Below are positions 43,837 through 51,743 of a stretch of 64,000 nt of DNA, one piece after another (the stretch's first letter is position 1; the number at the start of each line of letters is the position of its first letter). The position numbers were made by a program, and so were the translations under genes. The stretch spans positions 2,852,001 through 2,916,000 of the forward strand of contig NZ_CP130945.1 in assembly GCF_050389805.1 (NCBI RefSeq). The letters are read 5' to 3'. The notes below the pieces were generated by a model that was not told the origin of the DNA, made no database searches, and was given only the letters and a program-made list of their open reading frames with translations. Source of the stretch: Bacillus_BD sp050389805 (GTDB lineage Bacteria > Bacillota > Bacilli > Bacillales > Cytobacillaceae).

Positions 43837-44797
43837 GCCAAGCTCCCATTTTCATTCATGATTTTGTGTATTTCTGACAAGGTGGGAAGTGCAGTCATCG
43901 CCCCTTTTTGCGATGCGGCGAGTCCGCCAGACACCGAGGCAAACTTTGCGATTTTTGCCGCTTCCTCCAATGTAATGGAATCTAGAATTTTATCTCTATT
44001 ATTTAAGCAATAAAGATATCCTGAAACAAATGCGTCACCTGCACCTGTTGAACAACTGTATTCACCTTCAACGCCTCTATCTTAGTGGATCCGTGTTTTG
44101 TAAAAACAAGGCATCCCTCCGCTCCCTTCGTAAGAAAAACGAGAGAGATGTTGTTTTTTTTCATCCATTCTTCAATAACAGCCATATCTTCTTTCCCAGT
44201 TATAAACAATAGTTCTTCATCGGATAGTTTCAAAACGTCGACATCCTGTAGGACGGAAAAAATGGTTTGGCGGAGCAAGGTCTGATCCGCCCACAAGCTA
44301 AGACGTACATTCGGATCGAATGAGATCATCATTCCCTGTTGTTTCGCATAAGAAATCGCAGTTTTCGTTGTTTGCCTAACCGGATTTTGAAGCATAGATA
44401 TGGTTCCAAAATGGAAAATTTTATTTACTTGGAAGAGCTCTTCCTTGAGCTCAGACTCTTCTAAAAATAAATCTGCGCTATCCTTTACAAAGAAACTAAA
44501 ACTGCGCTCCCCATTGGAATCAAGGTTCACAAAAACAAGGCCTGTACGGTATGAATCCGTTAATGGGACAGAAGATACATCGACACCATATTCGCTTAAA
44601 ATCTTAATCAAGAATTCACCTAACAAATCATGGCCTAGCTTACCAATAAAGGTAGAGTTCATCCCTAATTTGGCGGCTCCAACTGCAACGTTAGCCGGAG
44701 CACCGCCAGGGCTTTTTTGATAAATGGTATTAGTTGCATCAAACGGGATAAAATCAATTAACGCTTCTCCAAGTGTGATTAGTCCATTTTTATTCAT
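43833..44797 (-). pseudogene. scrK: Fructokinase ScrK, interrupted by an apparent one-base deletion
   Basis: A PfkB-family sugar kinase. The N-terminal part is normal: MNKNGLITLGEALIDFIPF, SPGGAPANVAVGAAKLG, and SFDPNVRLSLW. The frame runs off after EALKVNTVV. The next frame continues with STGAGDAFVSGYLY and ends LSEIHKIMNENGSLA. Adding one base at about 44052/44053 restores VDSTGAGDAF, the ATP-site signature, and a protein of about 321 residues. As read, the product loses the catalytic Asp of GAGD and would be dead. Either a real mutation or a sequencing error. AAAGGAGGAG precedes the ATG; it normally phosphorylates fructose released by ScrB. Confidence 0.85.
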
Positions 44798-44865
44798 AAA
44801 GTGTTTCTCCTCCTTTCTAATAGAAAGTAAGCGAGTCATGTATGACTAACATTTTATTTGATTTA

Positions 44866-46265
44866 CTAACAGTCATCATTCACTATTTTGTCAGAGAATC
44901 CGAACATCCAAGTTAAAGCGAATGCCGTACCAATTGCAATAATGTTGACCAATAAATAAAGTAAAATCTGTCCATTCAGATAAAGCAGTGTCCCTGGAAT
45001 AACCGTAATCGCCATCCCTGTTGCTTTCAACCCAAAGATTGATGCAAAGAATCCTCCGACACCACCACCAATTAGGCCCATAATAAATGGCTTACCATAG
45101 CGAAGGTTTACCCCGAAAATAGCCGGTTCGGTAATTCCTAAAAATGCAGAAAAAGAGGATGGAAGTGCTAATGCTTTCAACTTTTTCGATTTTGATTTTA
45201 AGCCTACAGCTAATGCAGAACCACCCTGGGCTGCAACAGCACAAGTGACAATCGCGTTATAAGGGTTGTATCCAAGACTTTCAAGTAAAGAAATTTCCAG
45301 CATATTAAAGACGTGATGTACCCCAGAGATCACGATTAATTGATTAAGACCACCTATTAGAAGACCACTAATTCCAAATGGCCATTCAAGTACTGCAATG
45401 GTTCCATTTAAAATGACTTCTTCAATAAAATGGAAGATGGGTCCAATGACAAATAATGCTAAAAAGATCATGACCAATAACGTTAAAAAGGGTGTAACAA
45501 TTAAATCAAATGCATCTGGAACACGTTTTCGAATTTGCTTTTCCAATAGGGCTCCAATGATTCCAGTGATGAAGGCTGGAAGAACCGAACCTTGATAGCC
45601 TAAAACCGGAATAAATCCGAAAAACATAAAGGTTCTACAGTTCCGCCGGCAACGCCCCAGGCATTCGGTAACGCTGGACTGACAAGCATAAGCCCAAGTA
45701 CAAGTCCAATGATCGGTGAACCACCAAAGACACGGAATGTAGACCAAGCAACAAGTGCTGGGAGGAAAACAAACGCAGTATCTGTTAAAATCTCCGTAAA
45801 TAAGAGGAAGTTTTGTGAGATATCATTAGGGGTCATTCCAAATAAAGCTAAGATTTGTTCTTGCATAATAAGACCTCGCAACCCCATAAACAAACCAGTT
45901 GCAACTAAGGCAGGAATGATCGGCACAAAAACATCGCCAAAGGTACGAATTGCTCGTTGAAATTTTGTTCCGCTTTTCACTGCTTCCTTCGCTTGGTCTC
46001 CTTTGTTTAAGCTATTAATTCCTAAGCCTGTAACTTCTTCATAAATTTTGTTAACCGTTCCTGTTCCTAAAATAACTTGATACTGACCTGAGTTAAAAAA
46101 TGCTCCTTTTACTTTATCGATGTTTTCGACTCTTTCTTGGTCAATCTTTTCTTTATCTTTTACCATAATTCTCAGTCTAGTTGCGCAGTGTGCAGCAGAA
46201 ACAATGTTCTCTTCGCCTCCTACTGCATCGATGATGTCTTTAGCAATTTCTTTATTTTCGTTCAT
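44866..46265 (-). pseudogene. scrA: Sucrose PTS EIIBC component, interrupted by an apparent one-base deletion
   Basis: A sucrose-class phosphotransferase permease. The EIIB domain carries its phosphocysteine in SAAHCATRLRIMV near residue 27. The EIIC domain follows (RTFGDVFVPIIPALVATGLF), and the second frame contains ISGVHHVFNMLEISLL and GITEPAIFGVNLRYG. The frames meet at about 45626/45627: adding one base to CCTTTATG gives GTVEPLMFFGFIPVLG and a full protein of about 466 residues. As read, the first frame stops soon after the break. ATG 46265 follows AAGAGGAG. It would import and phosphorylate sucrose as the first step of the scr pathway. Confidence 0.85.
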
Positions 46266-46310
46266 GTATTTCACTCCTCTTCTTTTTCTTCTTTACACTC
46301 TCCTTTATAG

Positions 46311-46326
46311 AAACCATGCCCGGTTT
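46311..46326. promoter_or_regulatory. Possible operator upstream of scrA
   Basis: AAACCATGCCCGGTTT: an AAACC/GGTTT inverted repeat with 6-base spacing, 46 bases before the scrA ATG. The size suits a LacI-family (ScrR-like) repressor, but no such regulator gene is in the window. I saw no SacT/LicT antiterminator-type terminator here. Confidence 0.35.
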
Positions 46327-46494
46327 GTTAGTACTATTTTTCACAATATCCTCAAATATATTTAAACATTAATTTCCAACTCATAATTAAGGTGTTACTT
46401 CATTATATGACTGATCGTTGAAAAGAAGCTAAAGAAACCATCTTTCAAGTAAATTGCAAACGTAATTTAATTTGTCACAAATCTTCTTCAATGA

Positions 46495-46532
46495 AAATAA
46501 AAAAAGGATGAATCGAATTCTATTTCATCCTT
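46495..46532 (-). terminator. Terminator-like hairpin upstream of scrA
   Basis: AAGGATGAA pairs with TTCATCCTT across an 11-base loop and seven T follow on the minus strand. No intact gene ends here, so it may be left from a lost one. Confidence 0.55.
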
Positions 46533-47030
46533 AACAAACTTAAAATTTAAATATTAATTTCATTTAACAATAAAGGAACCCCTGTGCAATCTAGCTTTGG
46601 TTTGGTCCCTATATTACACCGGGCATTTAGCCGGATATTTGTAATACTACTTGTTGAACGTGTAGATTTTATTCCCTTGTAGTAACCTCTTCAGAACAAT
46701 ATCTTCCCCAATAAATTCTGTAAAGATCGAAAGTTCGTTAATAAGTTATTGGAGCAAGTGCTTCCGTTTCTTGAACGACTAAACTGGTCAAACATTTCAA
46801 AAAGTGATAACTATTCGGTTACTTTTTCTGTACTTTTCTTATCCTTGACCACGTTCTGTACTTATGAATATTTTTCTGCATAAAAATAGCCCCCTACGAA
46901 TTGTTATAGGTGGCCAAGGATAAATACCCTACACAGTTTCATTAATAGAACACCATCGATTTTACCGATTCATTCCTTTATACCGTTGCGAGGAATATGT
47001 ATATTTTAATACGTTAAATATCCTTATTTA
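46533..47030. other. Gene-poor stretch with a terminator-like hairpin (46883-46914)
   Basis: About 500 bases without a credible reading frame. GCC-CCTA (46889-46896) pairs with TAGG-GGC (46907-46914), followed by TATTTTT on the minus strand. It lies 117 bases past the displaced tRNA-Sec 3' end, so it may be the original terminator of that tRNA. A second hairpin (TTACA-CCGG/CCGG-TGTAA, about 46613-46643) has no assigned role. Confidence 0.4.
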
Positions 47031-47092
47031 GCGGGACCGACCGGGAATCGAACCCAGCAAACCTGGCACGCAGGTCTCGGACGGTTTTGAAG
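47031..47092 (-). repeat. Displaced 3' half of the selenocysteine tRNA gene (left attachment copy)
   Basis: Positions 47043-47092 match 49125-49174 exactly over 50 bases, covering the tRNA-Sec anticodon loop, variable arm and T arm. The next 12 bases (acceptor 3' strand, 47031-47042) differ from the second copy at only two positions. Here the acceptor ends TCGGTCCC, which pairs with the intact gene's 5' GGGGCTGA at all eight positions (two wobbles). It lacks an encoded CCA. It is best read as the original tRNA end displaced by integration. Confidence 0.8.
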
Positions 47093-47639
47093 TTTGTATT
47101 CGTTATAATCCCGTTCAATCATACGTACAATCAGCGAAACATCAACCGTTTTCACGAATTTATTCAAAAACAACTTAACGGATTCCGTTCAACCTATACA
47201 GTCTAATTATTGGCGTTCATCTATATCGGAGACAATTATTACTTACATAGAATTCAATTAATTTCGTATTCCGAAAAATAGATTGTTCAATTTTTAATAA
47301 TCTTAAATAAAATCTTTGTACCTGGTGGCTAGGATAGGAACGAAATAAAGGAAACGATTAATATTAAGGGAGTAAGGGAATAATTCATAACATTGTGAAG
47401 TTAGCACATAATGCTATATGTAAACTTAGATTATAATAACGAAAAGAGCATTTCGTTTGCTCTAATGCCCGTATCAACATCGGTAATACTTCCTAATATA
47501 AAGGTTCCCTCCTTCTTTTACTCCGGTAGGTAAACGTAATGACAAATCCATTCGCCGAACGTGTTACGCAGTTACGATTACTTTTGGAAGGGAGGAGACA
47601 TTTGTTCAATAATATCGATATTACCTCACTATGTATATA

Positions 47640-47690
47640 AACAAAAAAATACCGAGGACACTCCGTTTATGAAGTCTCCCCGTTTCTACT
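47640..47690 (-). terminator. Terminator-like hairpin at the end of the 79-codon gene
   Basis: CGGGGAGAC and GTGTCCTCGG pair imperfectly and seven A (T on the minus strand) follow at 47643-47649. It overlaps the stop of the 79-codon frame. Confidence 0.5.
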
Positions 47691-47906
47691 ATCTACAAAT
47701 ATTTCTATTACCGTCAATCTACACAAGTTATCTTTCGCCATCCGCCGAAACTCATCGTTTCCTTCTAATGCCGTGAATAATTGCCGATAGTATTTTAATT
47801 TGCGTTTGACTGGCTTCGAATAGACCTCGTCATATGCAAGAATCTGATCGCAAAACGTGTTAAACTCTCGCGCTTGTTTTTGTCGAAGTTGTTTAATATA
47901 CCTCAT
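47667..47906 (-). CDS. Small element-borne protein, 79 residues
   Basis: A basic, helical 79-residue protein (MRYIKQLRQKQAREFNTFCD, then a tyrosine/lysine-rich PVKRKLKYYRQLFTALEG). No known family is recognised. GGGAGG lies 11 bases before the ATG. Its small size, charge and position in the insertion suggest a phage-type accessory or regulatory protein. Confidence 0.5.
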   Translation of the reverse strand: MRYIKQLRQKQAREFNTFCDQILAYDEVYSKPVKRKLKYYRQLFTALEGNDEFRRMAKDNLCRLTVIEIFVDSRNGETS

Positions 47907-47950
47907 AATCGCTTAAACCTCCCTTTATTATCGTATGCTCATAACAAAAA

Positions 47951-47980
47951 AACGGGACAACTCCAAAGGAATCGTCCGTT
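47951..47980 (-). terminator. Terminator of the 62-codon element gene
   Basis: AACGG-AC and GT-CCGTT pair with an inner TCC/GGA stem, and seven T follow on the minus strand at the stop of the gene ending at 47979. Confidence 0.7.
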
Positions 47981-48167
47981 AAAATTGTCGCTTAACTGAG
48001 TCTTTTTCGAGGAATACGGTTAAACCTTCCGCGCCTGTTAACGCCTTAGTCCCCGTAATAGTTGCGCCTGCTTGATCGGCACAACGTTGTAACTCTATAT
48101 ATTCGTCTGTATTGCGTACAGTTCTTGTAAATTGCGTAATCGACTTTTGTTTCTTCATATTTTCCAT
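47979..48167 (-). CDS. Small element-borne protein, 62 residues
   Basis: MENMKKQKSITQFTRTVRNT, then DEYIELQRCADQAGATITGT and a C-terminal GLTVFLEKDSVKRQF. No family recognised; compact and mixed in charge. TAGGTAA precedes the ATG and a good terminator follows, so it is probably expressed. Possibly a phage-type protein. Confidence 0.5.
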   Translation of the reverse strand: MENMKKQKSITQFTRTVRNTDEYIELQRCADQAGATITGTKALTGAEGLTVFLEKDSVKRQF

Positions 48168-48252
48168 TAGTTGTTACCTACGTAGTATAAAATTAGGCGC
48201 CCATGGACGCCCTTGCTCAATCTCTTATCCGTTTCTTGCTTGCCTTTCTTGT

Positions 48253-48348
48253 CTATCTTGCGTTATGTTCGGTTGCTTTCGGCTGCTCAGGCTCTTCCTC
48301 GGATAGACTAGCAAGTAATCGCATTTCCCATGCGCTAGTACCGTTCAT
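48253..48348 (-). CDS. Very small element-borne frame, 31 residues
   Basis: MNGTSAWEMRLLASLSEEEP followed by EQPKATEHNAR. A GGAAGAAA site lies just before the ATG. It sits in line between the 69- and 62-codon genes on the same strand, as tightly packed phage genes do. Length alone makes it uncertain. Confidence 0.35.
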   Translation of the reverse strand: MNGTSAWEMRLLASLSEEEPEQPKATEHNAR

Positions 48349-48402
48349 TTTCTTCCGTTGCCTTAAATTCTTTTTAGTCCGAAGTCTACTGTTTTGCTCG
48401 CC

Positions 48403-48612
48403 TTAACTTACCCCCTCGCCTTGTTGCCGTTCTATTTTCCGTTGTTCAAATTCTTCCTCGTTCTCGAAGTAACGGACCAATTCTTCCACCTCTAAGTCCG
48501 ACCAATCTCGCTCATACAATTTGAACGTAGTAATATCATTAAAATACGTATATAAATCCCAATCAATATACTTTGGGTGCTCTCCCTTATCGACTATTCT
48601 CACGTTTTTCAT
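48403..48612 (-). CDS. Small acidic element-borne protein, 69 residues
   Basis: An acidic 69-residue protein (MKNVRIVDKGEHPKYIDWD, DWSDLEVEELVRYFENEEEF). The ATG is within one base of the preceding frame's stop, behind AGTGGG, so the two look coupled. No family recognised. The charge pattern resembles short phage-encoded regulators or host-interaction proteins. Confidence 0.5.
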   Translation of the reverse strand: MKNVRIVDKGEHPKYIDWDLYTYFNDITTFKLYERDWSDLEVEELVRYFENEEEFEQRKIERQQGEGVS

Positions 48613-48613
48613 G

Positions 48614-48820
48614 TCAACCCACTGCCTTTTTGATCGTTAAAAACTTTTTAACACCCTCCGCCGGTAAAATGTCTTGGAGTTCGTAGGTCGTGCGCTTTGG
48701 TGCTATGTTTCCTCTCTTAGTTCTGCGGTTTCTATTGCGCTTTTTGTTTGGTATTTGTGTCTTTTCATGCTTTCGCCCTCCATTTGATAAACTAACTTTA
48801 AAAATGTGTGTATCGAACAT
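48614..48820 (-). CDS. Small basic element-borne protein, up to 68 residues
   Basis: A very basic frame (KTQIPNKKRNRNRRTKRGN, then LPAEGVKKFLTIKKAVG). Its start is unclear. A perfect GGAGGG site leads instead to ATG 48769 in another frame, which encodes only 17 residues (MKRHKYQTKSAIETAEL..). Either the 68-codon frame starts further upstream or the region is damaged. Its stop overlaps the next gene's ribosome site. Confidence 0.4.
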   Translation of the reverse strand: MFDTHIFKVSLSNGGRKHEKTQIPNKKRNRNRRTKRGNIAPKRTTYELQDILPAEGVKKFLTIKKAVG

Positions 48821-48908
48821 CCGTACAACCGTATCAACGTATGACGATAAGTATTAATCGTTATTAATTCTATCTCGTTTAAATTTACGAGTCGTCATTT
48901 TACGCACA

Positions 48909-48946
48909 ACAAAAAACCCCTTCCGTAAATTAATACGTAAGAGGTT
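48909..48946 (-). terminator. Terminator inside the element, near its tRNA end
   Basis: AACC-T-CTT and AAG-G-GGTT form a hairpin with inner CGTA/TACG, followed by six T on the minus strand. It lies 165 bases past the tRNA-Sec gene and could end the tRNA transcript. Confidence 0.6.
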
Positions 48947-49051
48947 GAACGTTTTCCTAATCATTTCTAAACGGTTATGTATAACAGTCTTACACGGTCT
49001 ACCTTTAGACTGTGCTGAAACTATGTATGTATTTCGCTAATTTACGTTAAT

Positions 49052-49083
49052 AATCACCGTTACAATCAACGGTAACAATCACC
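49052..49083. repeat. Repeat cluster next to the attachment site
   Basis: AATCACC occurs twice (49052-49058 and 49077-49083). Between them lie CCGTT-N6-AACGG and the overlapping GTTAC-N8-GTAAC inverted repeats. The cluster is 28 bases from the tRNA end, within the insertion, where integrase or excisionase arm sites commonly lie. Role inferred only from position. Confidence 0.4.
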
Positions 49084-49110
49084 ACAAACCCTTGCGACTG
49101 TAGGAACGAT

Positions 49111-49207
49111 TGGCGGGACCGCCTGGGAATCGAACCCAGCAAACCTGGCACGCAGGTCTCGGACGGTTTTGAAGACCGCGGGGGACACCAGTACCCCATT
49201 CAGCCCC
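49111..49207 (-). tRNA. selC: Selenocysteine tRNA, anticodon UCA
   Basis: A 97-base gene with encoded CCA (49111-49113). The anticodon arm GCGGT-CTTCAAA-ACCGT shows UCA, which reads UGA. A long variable arm (ACCTG-CGTGC-CAGGT), the T arm CTGGG-TTCGATT-CCCAG and an eight-base acceptor (GGGGCTGA with GCGGTCCC) mark it as tRNA-Sec rather than serine tRNA. The eighth acceptor pair is an A-G mismatch here but A-U in the displaced 3' copy at 47031, so this 3' half appears to come from the inserted element. No selA, selB, selD or UGA-containing selenoprotein gene is visible in the window. Confidence 0.9.
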
Positions 49208-49443
49208 ATTTATGACAAATTCTATTATACACTACCGAACTTTGTAAAACAATGTCGAAAATATTAATACTTTGTGTACGTAGTTGAAATACTATGATAG
49301 TTCTCTAAATTTATATTTTGTATGTATGAATTTTTTCTAAAATAATGTCCCAACAAAATCAGTGCAAAGTTTGGTTAAATTTTCTTTCATATACTATAAT
49401 AAAACAGATTGAAGAATCTACTACATGAAGGGAGCTGTATGAA

Positions 49444-50166
49444 TTGGTACAATCATTAAAAGGAAAAGTCGCATTTATAACTGGTGCAGGAAGAGGTATT
49501 GGAAAAGCTGCAGCCAAAGCGCTAGCAAACGAAGGTGTAAACCTCGGATTACTCGCAACAACGGAATCTAATTTAAAAGCGGTAGCAAAAGATGTTGAAG
49601 AGTTCGGTGTAAAAGTCGCTTATGCTGCTGTCGATGTATCCTCTTTAGATCAAGTTCAACAAGCGATCGAAAAAATCACGAATGAACTAGGACATGCGGA
49701 CATTCTTATTAATAGTGCGGGAGTTGGAAAATTTGCTTCCCTTATGGATATGGAGCCTGAGGAATGGAAGAAAATTATTGATGTTAATTTAATGGGTACA
49801 TATTATGTTACACGCACTGTTTTGCCTCAATTAATTGAAAAAAATAAGGGTGATATTATTAATATTTCCTCAACGAACGGGTTAAATGGAGCGGCAACAT
49901 CGAGTGCATATAGCGCATCTAAATTTGGCGTTATTGGTTTAACCGAATCATTAGCTCAAGAGGTTCGCAGAAATAACATCCGTGTAACGGCACTAACTCC
50001 AAGTACAGTAGCAACCGATATGGCTCTTGATTTAAAGTTAATCCCTGAACAAGACGAGAAATATATGCAACCAGAAGATATTGCTGAACTAATCGTCTCT
50101 CACTTAAAGTTAAACCAACGAGTTTATATTAAAAATGCTAGCATCTTAGCTACCAATCCTTTTTAA
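49444..50166 (+). CDS. yoxD: Short-chain dehydrogenase/reductase, 3-oxoacyl-ACP reductase-like (YoxD type)
   Basis: A 240-residue SDR. The NADP loop TGAGRGIGKAAA is at about 13-24, NSAGVGKF near 90, the catalytic Ser in INISSTNG near 141, and Y-S-A-S-K near 156. The C-terminal block ALTPSTVATDMALDLKL is very like B. subtilis YoxD. It probably reduces a beta-keto group, but the substrate is unknown. The start is TTG at 49444 behind AAGGGAG; the nearby ATG at 49439 is out of frame. Confidence 0.88.
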   Translation: MVQSLKGKVAFITGAGRGIGKAAAKALANEGVNLGLLATTESNLKAVAKDVEEFGVKVAYAAVDVSSLDQVQQAIEKITNELGHADILINSAGVGKFASLMDMEPEEWKKIIDVNLMGTYYVTRTVLPQLIEKNKGDIINISSTNGLNGAATSSAYSASKFGVIGLTESLAQEVRRNNIRVTALTPSTVATDMALDLKLIPEQDEKYMQPEDIAELIVSHLKLNQRVYIKNASILATNPF

Positions 50167-50250
50167 TCGAAACCTAAACCCCCTCCTACTTGTCTGAATA
50201 TATTAAAAATTGTATAATATTTTTGAATATTAAAATTGTAGGTGAGTAGG

Positions 50251-50679
50251 ATGTTAGAAGGCTGGTTTCTTTGGTTTATCATATTTTGGGTCGTTATTTT
50301 ATTAGGTTCTTTCGCTATTGGCGGTTTTTTCATGTTTCGAAAGTTCCTTAAGAAGTTGCCCAAGGAAGACGGTAAATCAGATATGGATTGGGAAGAATAT
50401 TATGTGAATGAAACGATTCATTTATGGCATCAAGAAGAAAAAGAATTATTATCTGATTTAGTTTTACCGGTTCCAGAATTATTCCGCGATGTGGCCAAGC
50501 ATAAAATAGCTGGAAAAATTGGTGAACTTGCACTCAAAGAAAATGCCAGTAAAATTGATCAGGATTTAGTAATAAGAGGCTATATCATGGCCACACCAAA
50601 AAGAGATTATAAGTTTCTTCGCAAAAAATTAGAAGAAAAACAAATTAATGTAGATTCCTACGAGAGCTTATTTCAATAG
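50251..50679 (+). CDS. yneK: YneK-like DUF2621 protein
   Basis: A 142-residue protein with one N-terminal membrane helix (about 3-28), then a soluble, charged domain (DMDWEEYYVNETIHLWHQEEKE, read in two parts). It matches the DUF2621/YneK family in length and in position near ccdC, yneI and ccdA, as in B. subtilis. Function unknown. ATG 50251 is chosen because AGGTGAG lies before it; GTG 50242 lacks a site. Confidence 0.82.
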   Translation: MLEGWFLWFIIFWVVILLGSFAIGGFFMFRKFLKKLPKEDGKSDMDWEEYYVNETIHLWHQEEKELLSDLVLPVPELFRDVAKHKIAGKIGELALKENASKIDQDLVIRGYIMATPKRDYKFLRKKLEEKQINVDSYESLFQ

Positions 50680-50683
50680 AGAG

Positions 50684-50716
50684 AGGCACCGAAGAGTATT
50701 TCGGTGCCTTTCTTTT
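50684..50716 (+). terminator. Terminator of yneK
   Basis: AGGCACCGAA pairs with TTCGGTGCCT around a short loop, followed by TTCTTTT on the plus strand. Confidence 0.88.
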
Positions 50717-50720
50717 AAAT

Positions 50721-51212
50721 TCATATAACTGAGTTGGATCGGACAGTTGGCTTAACTTGTAAATGCAGTCTTTTAAAATCTCGATACATCGCTAATCTCC
50801 AAGGTAAAATCATACTAAACGCCAATAAGAAAAACATGCCGCTTAATTCACCAAAATCGAAAGATAAACTTAACACTAGTTTAGCAACCAGTCGAACGGC
50901 TAGTAAACTAATTAAAATGATGGCAAAGGCGCGAGAACGCTTTAAATAGATTTCCCCATTTTCCACTTCAAACTTCGAAGTTTTTATCAATAAAATAGAA
51001 AATAGCATCCCAACAACGATGGATTCTAGTATTTCTATAGGGGTTAAACGGAATTCAGGAAATACATACATCAATGCTCCAGTACTCATAAATAAAGGCG
51101 GCAACAATATTTTTTTTGCCGAAGCTGGCTTTTTTGATGCTTTCATTCGTACAAACATTGCAAAAAATGCCATAAAAATAGCACCTATTGAGGCTATTAT
51201 GGTATAATCCAT
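50721..51212 (-). CDS. ccdC: CcdC-family membrane protein
   Basis: A 163-residue protein with four hydrophobic segments (MDYTIIASIGAIFMAFFAMF; LLPPLFMSTGALMYVF; SRAFAIILISLLAVRLV; FFLLAFSMILPWRLAMY). It matches B. subtilis CcdC (YneJ), which is encoded beside ccdA and the response regulator yneI. In B. subtilis ccdC is not essential for cytochrome c biogenesis. AAAAGGGATG precedes the ATG. Confidence 0.85.
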   Translation of the reverse strand: MDYTIIASIGAIFMAFFAMFVRMKASKKPASAKKILLPPLFMSTGALMYVFPEFRLTPIEILESIVVGMLFSILLIKTSKFEVENGEIYLKRSRAFAIILISLLAVRLVAKLVLSLSFDFGELSGMFFLLAFSMILPWRLAMYRDFKRLHLQVKPTVRSNSVI

Positions 51213-51300
51213 TCGGCTTCATCCCTTTTCTAGTAAATGCAATACTACTATTATACAATAAACGAACAAGTAGGACAAAAATAGCCTTCTGTCCAAACAC

Positions 51301-51348
51301 AAAAAAAGCTGACCATATTTGGAGTAGTCTACCAAATATGGTCAGCTT
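51301..51348 (-). terminator. Terminator after the response regulator yneI
   Basis: A 17-bp perfect stem (AAGCTGACCATATTTGG arm), 9-base loop, and seven T on the minus strand. Confidence 0.92.
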
Positions 51349-51353
51349 AATTC

Positions 51354-51713
51354 TTAATCTAGGATACGATTAACAGAATCAATCACACGAGATTCATCAA
51401 AGGGTTTCACAATAAAATCTTTTGCTCCTGATTCAATGGCTTCCACGACCATTTTTTGTTGTCCCATCGCAGAACACATAATCACTTTTGCGCTAGGGAA
51501 TTCCTTCTTAATTTCCTTTACAGCTTCAATCCCACTCATTTCAGGCATCGTGATATCCAAAGTGATCAAGTCAGGTTGCAATTCTCGAAATAGGCGAATT
51601 GCATCCTTACCGTTTTCCCCTTCTCCTACTATCTCATGACCCGCTTTTGTTAATATATTTGATAAAGTCATTCTCATAAATTTAGCATCATCGACAATTA
51701 AAATTTTGGACAT
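51354..51713 (-). CDS. ccdB: Stand-alone CheY-like response regulator (CcdB/YneI)
   Basis: A 119-residue receiver domain with no output domain. Acidic pocket DD at residues 8-9 (LIVDDAKF), phosphoacceptor D in LITLDITMPEMSG near 53, T/S switch position in VIMCSAMGQ, and K in DFIVKPF near 104. It matches B. subtilis CcdB (YneI), located between ccdA and ccdC. No adjacent kinase exists. It follows ccdA by 30 bases and was probably co-transcribed. Confidence 0.9.
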   Translation of the reverse strand: MSKILIVDDAKFMRMTLSNILTKAGHEIVGEGENGKDAIRLFRELQPDLITLDITMPEMSGIEAVKEIKKEFPSAKVIMCSAMGQQKMVVEAIESGAKDFIVKPFDESRVIDSVNRILD

Positions 51714-51743
51714 AGTCCATTCCTCCCTAAATACGGTAAAAAA

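Larger units (their letters stand above)
47043..49174. mobile_element. 2.1-kb integrated element remnant in the tRNA-Sec gene
   Basis: A stretch bounded by 50-bp exact repeats of the tRNA-Sec 3' half (47043-47092 and 49125-49174). The interior holds only tiny minus-strand frames, each with a ribosome site and ending in small terminators, as in phage early regions. Base use is richer in CG dinucleotides than the flanks. No integrase, replication or structural gene is recognisable, so it is either a deletion remnant or a satellite needing help in trans. Confidence 0.7.

Noticed and set aside
47093..47250. Possible integrase C-terminus at the left end of the insertion
   Set aside because: A short coding-like stretch reads into the repeat, but a stop lies closely upstream and no tyrosine-recombinase catalytic residues can be seen.
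48112..48406. Overlapping plus-strand frames of 64-67 codons inside the insertion
   Set aside because: They lie opposite minus-strand genes that have ribosome sites and terminators, and they lack such sites themselves.
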